DNA from: Candidatus Segatella papionis
Lineage (GTDB): Bacteria > Bacteroidota > Bacteroidia > Bacteroidales > Bacteroidaceae
Length of the DNA: 9,052 bases
Direction: 5' to 3'
NCBI GenBank assembly: GCA_002297965.1
Contig: DBLF01000100.1
Coordinates: forward strand, 1 to 9,052
Part shown: positions 1 to 4,529 of the stretch, piece after piece
Layout of the letters: each line of letters starts with the position of its first letter
Numbering within the stretch: position 1 is the stretch's first letter
The notes under the pieces: generated by a model
Database searches by the model: none
What the model was told of the DNA's origin: nothing
What the model saw: the letters and a program-made list of their open reading frames with translations, nothing else
Translations under genes and position numbers: made by a program

Positions 1-971
1 CCAGGGGCGAGGTGGACGAGAATTTCCACATTAGCCGATGTCACGTCATCCACCTTGCGGGCTTTTATCTTTCCCTTTTCCACCGCCTTGGTGATGCTCT
101 CGATGAGACTGCCCGTGGTCTTGCTGTATGGTATCTCGCTGATGACGAGCGTCTTGTTGTCGAGCTTGTCTATCTTGGCACGCACCTTGAGCACGCCGCC
201 ACGCTGTCCGTCGTTGTACTTGCTCACGTCGATGGCACCGCCTGTAGGGAAATCAGGGTAGAGTTGGAAAGGCTCGCCCTTCAGATAGTGGATGGCTGCA
301 TCGCAGAGGTCATTGAAGTTGTGTGGCAACACCTTGCTGCTCAATCCCACGGCGATACCCTCGGCACCCTGTGCCAGAAGCAATGGGAACTTGGCAGGGA
401 GCGTGATAGGCTCCTTGTTTCTGCCGTCGTAAGAGAGCTGCCAGTCGGTAGTCTTCGGGTTGAACACCACGTCGAGGGCAAACTTAGAGAGTCGTGCCTC
501 GATGTATCGGGGAGCCGCCGCACGGTCGCCCGTCAGGATATTACCCCAGTTACCCTGTGTGTCGATGAGCAGGTCTTTCTGTCCCATCTGTACGAGGGCG
601 TCGCCGATGGAAGCGTCGCCGTGAGGGTGAAACTGCATGGTATGTCCCACGATGTTAGCCACTTTGTTGTATCGACCATCGTCCATACGTTTCATGGAGT
701 GGAGGATACGACGTTGTACTGGTTTCAAGCCGTCCTCGATGTGAGGCACGGCACGCTCCAAGATGACATACGAAGCGTAGTCGAGGAACCAGTTCTGGTA
801 CATTCCGCTGAGGTGATGCACAGCGGAAGCATCGAATCGGTTCACCGGCTTATAGTCGGAATGCTTGTTGATAGAAGCATCCTCGTTATTCTCATTTTCT
901 TCCGAACGATTTTCGGGAGCGTTTCCTCCCTCGAGTTCGTCTTTGTCTTTATCTTTTATTTCGTCGCTCAT
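1..971 (-). CDS. parC: DNA topoisomerase IV subunit A (ParC), 5' part, runs off the window
   Basis: Catalytic subunit of the type IIA topoisomerase that, with ParE, unlinks replicated chromosomes using ATP. The first 323 codons are present, starting at ATG 971; the rest lies beyond base 1. Residues 1-40 form a Lys/Asp/Glu-rich, probably disordered extension. The breakage-reunion domain follows with LDYASYVILERAVPHIEDGL (63-82), KPVQRRILHSM (83-93), the HPHGD segment (115-119) and AAPRYIEARLS (152-162), in which Tyr156 is the DNA-linking tyrosine. The position equivalent to E. coli GyrA Ser83, a quinolone-contact site, is Ala120. The wording (WFLDYASYVILERA, IDTQGNWGNILTGDRAAA) fits the Bacteroidota ParC type better than GyrA, so the symbol is parC; the subtype is the less certain part. 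Two small ORFs lie upstream on the same strand with a 58-nt gap. I see no good TAnnTTTG element directly before parC. Confidence 0.9.
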   Translation of the reverse strand, partial: MSDEIKDKDKDELEGGNAPENRSEENENNEDASINKHSDYKPVNRFDASAVHHLSGMYQNWFLDYASYVILERAVPHIEDGLKPVQRRILHSMKRMDDGRYNKVANIVGHTMQFHPHGDASIGDALVQMGQKDLLIDTQGNWGNILTGDRAAAPRYIEARLSKFALDVVFNPKTTDWQLSYDGRNKEPITLPAKFPLLLAQGAEGIAVGLSSKVLPHNFNDLCDAAIHYLKGEPFQLYPDFPTGGAIDVSKYNDGQRGGVLKVRAKIDKLDNKTLVISEIPYSKTTGSLIESITKAVEKGKIKARKVDDVTSANVEILVHLAP

Positions 972-1014
972 TGATAGCTTTTAAAGTAATTATTTGCAAG
1001 GCGCTTTTATAAGC

Positions 1015-1029
1015 TGTCATTTTTTGACA
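1015..1029. other. Short perfect dyad upstream of parC
   Basis: TGTCA and TGACA are separated by five T residues, making a perfect 5-bp inverted repeat about 44-58 nt before the parC start, just after the stop of the 34-codon ORF. It could be a small operator or a minor RNA hairpin. It is short and AT-rich enough to be chance. Confidence 0.25.
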
Positions 1030-1134
1030 TTAAAGTTCACGCAACCATTTCTGGCCTCTCTTTGATTTCAAAAAAATCAAAAAAACGATGCTTACTACGC
1101 AGACAAATATATTGAAGAACAAATATGTAATCAT
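1030..1134 (-). CDS. Possible 34-residue single-pass membrane microprotein
   Basis: Small ORF starting at ATG 1134 and ending with TAA at 1030, only 4 nt after the stop of the 77-codon gene. Residues about 2-22 (ITYLFFNIFVCVVSIVFLIF) are an uninterrupted hydrophobic helix. They are followed by a basic tail (KSKRGQKWLREL), as expected of a membrane peptide with its C-terminus in the cytoplasm. I recognise no family. The tight spacing, the helix-plus-basic-tail layout and the same strand as its neighbours support it. Its length leaves a real chance that it is spurious. Confidence 0.4.
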   Translation of the reverse strand: MITYLFFNIFVCVVSIVFLIFLKSKRGQKWLREL

Positions 1135-1138
1135 AATC

Positions 1139-1372
1139 TTATTTTTTGAATTTCATTATACAATTCGCTTCGTAGGCTATGATCGTTCCACCGATAAAGC
1201 CAAATATGATACATCCAATGTTCACTATGGCAAGTTCGTTGCCCGTGAATAGTGGTGAAATTCCGCCTATGGCGACACTTCCATATATCATCTTGGCGCA
1301 ATCATAAAGAAACCCAGCCAAGAGCTTTCTCCTATCAGTCTCCCTGTCGTCTGTAGTTTTCTGACTAACCAT
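1139..1372 (-). CDS. Small two-helix membrane protein (DUF6722-like?)
   Basis: A 77-residue protein of unknown function. Residues 1-16 are charged and hydrophilic (KTTDDRETDRRK). A first hydrophobic segment spans about 27-43 (KMIYGSVAIGGISPLF) and a second, Gly-rich one about 47-66 (LAIVNIGCIIFGFIGGTIIA), with a short basic tail KFKK. It resembles the small two-helix proteins grouped as DUF6722 in Bacteroidales, but that assignment is from memory and tentative. It starts at ATG 1372, 23 nt downstream of a TAACTTTG element on the same strand. It is followed by the 34-codon ORF and then parC, so it may be the first gene of a parC transcript. Nothing visible suggests a direct link to topoisomerase function. 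Confidence 0.7.
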   Translation of the reverse strand: MVSQKTTDDRETDRRKLLAGFLYDCAKMIYGSVAIGGISPLFTGNELAIVNIGCIIFGFIGGTIIAYEANCIMKFKK

Positions 1373-1394
1373 AATCCAACTTTTTAAATTTCTG

Positions 1395-1402
1395 CAAAGT
1401 TA
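1395..1402 (-). promoter_or_regulatory. Candidate -7 element for the minus-strand small ORF/parC unit
   Basis: On the minus strand this reads TAACTTTG, a match to the Bacteroidota -7 consensus TAnnTTTG. Transcription would start near 1388-1390, leaving a short leader before ATG 1372. No TTTG sits at the usual 19-21 nt upstream; the nearest is only 12 nt away, so support comes from the -7 element alone. Confidence 0.45.
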
Positions 1403-1458
1403 CGAAATTTCTCGCAAACCTCCATGCTGCCAATGGGGAAAAGCGATAATTTTTCCTA

Positions 1459-1490
1459 ATTTATGGCAAAAATGCAAGATTTATGGCAAA
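1459..1490. repeat. Two 12-bp direct repeats upstream of glyS
   Basis: ATTTATGGCAAA occurs at 1459-1470 and identically at 1479-1490, a 20-bp period close to two helical turns. The pair sits 29-60 bp upstream of the glyS -7 element, inside the divergent intergenic region. Helically phased identical repeats next to a promoter are typical of a dimeric DNA-binding protein's sites, but no regulator is identified. Confidence 0.5.
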
Positions 1491-1518
1491 GATACAACAA
1501 AAATTCGAGAAAAAGGTG

Positions 1519-1526
1519 TATCTTTG
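1519..1526 (+). promoter_or_regulatory. Candidate -7 element of the glyS-FKBP operon
   Basis: TATCTTTG matches TAnnTTTG exactly, 30 nt before the glyS start, placing the start site near 1532-1534 and giving a leader of about 25 nt. There is no clear TTTG at -33; TTCG at 1504-1507 is too close. Confidence 0.5.
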
Positions 1527-1556
1527 CGGAAAATTTGTAAAAAATAAGATTTAATC

Positions 1557-3119
1557 ATGGCACAGGAAGATGTTTTTAAGAAAATCGTAAGCCATTGCAA
1601 AGAGTATGGCTTCGTATTCCCTAGTAGTGAAATTTATGATGGCTTGGCTGCCGTTTACGACTATGGTCAGAACGGTGTCGAGCTGAAAAACAATATCAAG
1701 CAGTACTGGTGGCAGAGCATGGTATTGCTGCACGAGAACATCGTAGGTCTCGATGCTGCCATCTTTATGCACCCTACTGTATGGAAGGCTTCCGGACACG
1801 TAGATGCCTTCAACGACCCATTGATTGACAACCGCGACTCCAAGAAGCGTTATCGTGCCGATGTGCTCATCGAGGATCACATGGCTAAGTATGAGGAGAA
1901 GATTGCCAAGGAGATTGCCAAGGCAAAGAAGCGTTTTGGCGATAGCTTCGACGAGGCTCAGTTCCGCGCTACCAACCCTCGTGTTCTTGAGAACCAGAAG
2001 AAGTTCGACGACCTTCACGCTCGTTACACTGAGGCTATGCAGGGACCAAACTTGGAAATGCTCAAGCAGATCATCGAGGATGAGGGCATCGTTGACCCTA
2101 TCTCTGGCACCAAGAACTGGACAGACGTTCGTCAGTTCAACTTGATGTTCTCTACTCAGATGGGTGCTGCAAGCGACGCTACCAGCAAGGTTTACCTCCG
2201 TCCTGAGACAGCTCAGGGTATCTTCGTAGATTACTTGAGCGTTCAGAAGACTGGTCGCATGAAGTTGCCATTCGGTATCTGCCAGATTGGTAAGGCATTC
2301 CGCAACGAGGTGGTTGCTCGTCAGTTTGTGTTCCGTATGCGTGAGTTCGAGCAGATGGAGATGCAGTTCTTCTGCCAGCCAGGCACTGAGATGAAGTGGT
2401 TTGAGTACTGGAAGAAGGTTCGCTTGGCATGGCACGAGGCACTCGGTATGGGCAACGACAACTATCGTTTCCACGACCACGAGAAGTTGGCTCACTATGC
2501 CAACGCCGCTACCGACATCGAGTTTAAGATGCCATTCGGTTTCAAGGAAGTGGAGGGTATCCACAGCCGTACCAACTTCGACCTCTCTCAGCATGAGAAG
2601 TTCAGCGGTCGTTCCATCAAGTACTTCGACCCAGAGAAGGGCGAGAGCTACGTACCTTACGATGTGGAGACTTCCATCGGTGTGGACCGTATGTTCCTCA
2701 GCGTGATGTGCCACTCTTACTGCGAGGAGAAGTTGGAGAATGGCGAGACACGTGTCGTTCTTCGCTTGCCAGAAGCTTTGGCACCAGTGAAGTGTGCCGT
2801 ATTCCCATTGGACAAGAAAGATGGTCTGCCAGAGTTGGCTCACGAAATCGTTGACGAGTTGAAGTTCCACTTCAATACTCACTATGGCGATCCTAAGGAT
2901 TCCATCGGTAAGCGTTATCGCCGTCAGGATGCCATCGGTACTCCATTCTGTATCACCGTTGACCACGAGACACCTAACGACCACAAGGTAACTCTTCGTT
3001 ACCGTGACACGATGGAGCAGGAGCGCGTGGCTATCAGTGACCTCCGTAGCATCATCGAAGATCGCGTAAGTATCACTAGCGTTTTGAAGAAACTTGGTAA
3101 TGAGATTAAGAATTTCTAA
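1557..3119 (+). CDS. glyS: Glycyl-tRNA synthetase, homodimeric class II type
   Basis: Charges tRNA-Gly with glycine using ATP, in the cytoplasm. The 520-residue protein has the single-chain homodimeric organisation rather than the separate alpha and beta chains. Visible landmarks are SSEIYDGLAAVYDYG (23-37), VRQFNLMFSTQMG (191-203), LRPETAQGIFVDY (214-226), class II motif 2 from FRNE (248-251) through MREFEQMEMQFF (261-272), and motif 3 around SIGVDRMFL (373-381). A C-terminal anticodon-binding domain (about 405-505) includes IGKRYRRQDAIGTPFC (450-465). Residues about 110-165 are a Lys/Glu-rich helical insertion that makes it longer than Firmicutes relatives of about 460 residues. Strong use of AAG, GAG and CGT codons fits a highly expressed housekeeping gene. 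ATG 1557 gives the conserved N-terminus. The last 20 nt overlap the next gene. Confidence 0.97.
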   Translation: MAQEDVFKKIVSHCKEYGFVFPSSEIYDGLAAVYDYGQNGVELKNNIKQYWWQSMVLLHENIVGLDAAIFMHPTVWKASGHVDAFNDPLIDNRDSKKRYRADVLIEDHMAKYEEKIAKEIAKAKKRFGDSFDEAQFRATNPRVLENQKKFDDLHARYTEAMQGPNLEMLKQIIEDEGIVDPISGTKNWTDVRQFNLMFSTQMGAASDATSKVYLRPETAQGIFVDYLSVQKTGRMKLPFGICQIGKAFRNEVVARQFVFRMREFEQMEMQFFCQPGTEMKWFEYWKKVRLAWHEALGMGNDNYRFHDHEKLAHYANAATDIEFKMPFGFKEVEGIHSRTNFDLSQHEKFSGRSIKYFDPEKGESYVPYDVETSIGVDRMFLSVMCHSYCEEKLENGETRVVLRLPEALAPVKCAVFPLDKKDGLPELAHEIVDELKFHFNTHYGDPKDSIGKRYRRQDAIGTPFCITVDHETPNDHKVTLRYRDTMEQERVAISDLRSIIEDRVSITSVLKKLGNEIKNF

Positions 3120-3816
3120 ATATATCTTCTTGCTCATGATGTCGGTAATAGCACTGGCATCATGCAGCGAGGATGATAACACCGTAGATGAATACGCCAA
3201 CTGGCAAGAGCGCAACGAGCAGGCTTTCGCCGACACATTGGCTTATGCCAAGGCGCAAATTTCCGCTGGTAGCAACCAGTGGAAGGTAATACGCAAATGG
3301 TCATTGAACAACCAAACGCCCAATACGATGACCAACCAGGATGGAAGCATCACCACCACTCCCCTCACCTACAAAGATTGCGACAATATCATTGTGCAAG
3401 TGTTGGAAGAGGGCAAAGGCAGCGGATGTCCTATGTACACCGACTCTGTAAAAGTAAGCTATCGTGGTCGATTACTGGGTACCGACACCTATCCTGCCGG
3501 CTATGTTTTCGACAAGAACTTCGAAGGTACTTACAACAAAGCAACCGCTCAGCTCTCAAAATTTGCTGTAAGTGGTTTGGTGGATGGCTTTACCACGGCA
3601 TTGCTCAATATGCACATCGGAGATCACTGGCTGGTTTACATCCCCTATCAGCTGGGCTATGGTACCACAGAGAGTTCCAGCAGCACAATTCCTGCCTACT
3701 CTATGCTGCGCTTCGAGATTGTACTCGATAGCTACTATAGAGTGGGACAGACGGTTCCATCGTCAAGAGCTGGAAAAGGAATTGAGAAGCAGAACGGCAC
3801 TTGGATCACCAAATAG
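3100..3816 (+). CDS. FKBP-type peptidyl-prolyl cis-trans isomerase, predicted surface lipoprotein
   Basis: A 238-residue lipoprotein predicted to catalyse prolyl isomerisation or chaperone folding outside the cytoplasm. It has a basic start (MRLRISK), a hydrophobic stretch to residue 20 and a lipobox LASC with Cys22. Cys22 is followed by SEDDN, which resembles the acidic export signal that sends Bacteroidota lipoproteins to the cell surface. The FKBP domain spans about 110-212: VKVSYRGRL (118-126, Tyr121), VFDKNF (136-141, Phe137 and Asp138), LVDGFTTAL (160-168), YIPYQLGYG (180-188) and IPAYSMLRFEI (197-207). These match the FKBP12 pocket, except that Phe164 replaces the usual Trp59. Residues 30-100 are unassigned. 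ATG 3100 gives a normal signal peptide; TTG 3094, two codons earlier, is less likely. The start lies inside glyS, suggesting coupled translation. Confidence 0.93.
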   Translation: MRLRISKYIFLLMMSVIALASCSEDDNTVDEYANWQERNEQAFADTLAYAKAQISAGSNQWKVIRKWSLNNQTPNTMTNQDGSITTTPLTYKDCDNIIVQVLEEGKGSGCPMYTDSVKVSYRGRLLGTDTYPAGYVFDKNFEGTYNKATAQLSKFAVSGLVDGFTTALLNMHIGDHWLVYIPYQLGYGTTESSSSTIPAYSMLRFEIVLDSYYRVGQTVPSSRAGKGIEKQNGTWITK

Positions 3817-3894
3817 GATCTAGCCAAAAAGTAACATCAGAATCCAACGAATAGGCGAATGGGATGATATGATTACCTTATTATATATATAATA

Positions 3895-3938
3895 TAGTAG
3901 GGTGAGTGATATAGAATAGTAGGGTGAGCGATATAGAA
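3895..3938. repeat. Two 22-bp tandem repeats
   Basis: TAGTAGGGTGAGTGATATAG plus AA (3895-3916) is followed immediately by the same 22 bases (3917-3938) with one change, T3907 to C3929. The second copy runs directly into the left arm of the hairpin at 3933-3985. It is short enough to have arisen by slippage and may vary in copy number between strains. Confidence 0.75.
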
Positions 3939-3985
3939 AACGTTCCTAGGAAAGTAGTATTGCATTTCTTAGGAACGTTTTCTAT
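3933..3985 (+). terminator. Long hairpin, probable terminator of the glyS-FKBP operon
   Basis: Bases 3933-3953 pair with 3965-3985 over 21 positions, with one G-U pair (G3949/T3969) and an 11-nt loop. The core is AACGTTCCTAGGAA. The stem base is A/T rich (ATAGAAAA against TTTTCTAT), but no long T run follows it. It lies 117 nt after the FKBP stop. The near symmetry means it could act on either strand, or protect a 3' end rather than terminate. Confidence 0.6.
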
Positions 3986-4008
3986 GTAGATAACTCTAAA
4001 GATATGAC

Positions 4009-4066
4009 TGTGTTAATAGACCTTACAAGTGTGTTAACAAATGTGTGTGCTCGCACACAGTTTGTT
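4009..4066. other. Hairpin and phased direct repeats upstream of the RNA promoter
   Basis: TGTGTTAA occurs at 4009-4016 and 4030-4037, 21 bp apart. The second copy runs into an interrupted hairpin at 4036-4066: AACAAA pairs with TTTGTT, and TGTGTGC (4044-4050) pairs with GCACACA (4053-4059), with a small asymmetric bulge. No T run follows, so this is not a convincing terminator. It lies 50-107 bp upstream of the -33 element of the promoter at 4116-4146 and could be an operator region. Confidence 0.35.
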
Positions 4067-4115
4067 GATATACGTCAAAAAATGTTAGTACGATGCAAAA
4101 AATATACGGTAATCC

Positions 4116-4146
4116 ATTGCGGTTTCAGAAAAAAGTCGTACCTTTG
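4116..4146 (+). promoter_or_regulatory. Strong Bacteroidota housekeeping promoter
   Basis: A -33 element ATTG (4116-4119), a 19-nt spacer and a -7 element TACCTTTG (4139-4146) match the TTTG-N19-TAnnTTTG consensus with one mismatch. It is the best promoter in the window. Initiation is expected near 4151-4153. No protein gene begins for nearly 380 nt, and a terminator intervenes, so it probably drives an RNA. Confidence 0.8.
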
Positions 4147-4267
4147 CATCAGAAAAAATAAGTTTTAGGTTTTTAGTTAGGTAATAGATTTTATTAGGTT
4201 TAGTTGTTAGGTAAAGTTAAGATTGTTGTTCATAGGTTTAGGTTTTTATTTAAGGTTTTATGAAAGG

Positions 4268-4332
4268 TTGTTTATTCAGTGACGACAGGTGTTAGTTTAA
4301 GGTAATAATAGATTGTTTATTCTAGGACGACA
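4268..4332 (+). repeat. 20-nt imperfect direct repeat inside the candidate RNA
   Basis: TTGTTTATTC-AGTG-ACGACA (4268-4287) recurs as TTGTTTATTC-TAGG-ACGACA (4313-4332), 45 nt apart. The flanks of 10 and 6 nt are identical and the 4-nt centre differs. Two copies in one RNA suggest a repeated binding or pairing site. Confidence 0.6.
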
Positions 4333-4378
4333 AAAAAACAGTACTGTCCGCCTCGGCGGAGAAAAGTTTTGGGAAAAA

Positions 4379-4386
4379 CAAAGGTA
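4379..4386 (-). promoter_or_regulatory. Possible antisense -7 element inside the RNA
   Basis: The minus strand reads TACCTTTG here, the same -7 sequence as the forward promoter. It belongs to an 11-bp inverted repeat, TCGTACCTTTG at 4136-4146 and CAAAGGTACGA at 4379-4389. The -33 position on the minus strand reads TTTA (4406-4409), 19 nt away, one mismatch from TTTG. It could start an antisense transcript near 4372 across the candidate RNA. Confidence 0.35.
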
Positions 4387-4406
4387 CGAAAAGTTTTAAT
4401 AAAGAT

Positions 4407-4446
4407 AAAAAATGGCGATTCCTCTATTTAGGAGTCGCCATTTTTT
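4407..4446 (+). terminator. Strong intrinsic terminator ending the candidate RNA
   Basis: A 17-bp stem (4407-4423 with 4430-4446; one G-U pair at 4419/4434) surrounds a 6-nt loop. The GC-rich core is TGGCGA/TCGCCA, and T6 ends the right arm at 4441-4446. The matching A6 on the left arm would let it work on the minus strand too. It lies 83 nt before the MATE start codon. Confidence 0.85.
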
Positions 4447-4529
4447 CGTCTAAAGTGTGAAAAGGAAATGGTTTTCCACTTCCAAACCAGTTAATTTTTA
4501 AGAAATATAAGAAAAAGAAGATATACTAT

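Larger units (their letters stand above)
4152..4446 (+). ncRNA. Candidate small RNA, C-depleted with AGGT repeats (or long leader of the MATE gene)
   Basis: About 295 nt between a near-consensus promoter and a strong intrinsic terminator, with no convincing reading frame. From 4151 to 4276 the plus strand contains one C (4231) in 126 nt. AGGT begins at 4167, 4179, 4196, 4209, 4234, 4240, 4253, 4265, 4287 and 4300, often 12-13 nt apart. The C-poor half can hardly form G-C pairs within itself and should be mostly single-stranded. The 3' half is more structured: a 20-nt imperfect direct repeat, the palindrome ACAGTACTGT (4338-4347), a hairpin TCCGC-CTCG-GCGGA (4347-4360), and the terminator. I recognise none of the common structural RNAs (tmRNA, RNase P RNA, SRP RNA, 6S) in it. 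The ends are inferred, not mapped. It could instead be a regulatory leader for the downstream transporter gene. Confidence 0.6.

Noticed and set aside
12..974. 320-codon plus-strand frame across the left end
   Set aside because: The minus strand encodes an unmistakable ParC, with catalytic Tyr156 and its conserved flanks, so this is its shadow.
1551..3236. 561-codon open frame on the minus strand opposite glyS
   Set aside because: It mirrors a gene of certain identity; strong codon bias in glyS removes stop codons from this antisense frame. The translation has no recognisable domain and is rich in Leu, Val and His, as such shadows are.
4260..4295. 11-residue peptide MKGCLFSDDRC as a leader peptide of the MATE gene
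   Set aside because: It overlaps one copy of the 20-nt repeat, has no run of a regulatory amino acid and no pairing that would link its translation to the terminator.
4136..4446. Retron, diversity-generating repeat template or CRISPR-like array in the repeat-rich gap
   Set aside because: There is no reverse transcriptase or Cas gene in the window, and the AGGT motif is too short and unevenly spaced for an array.
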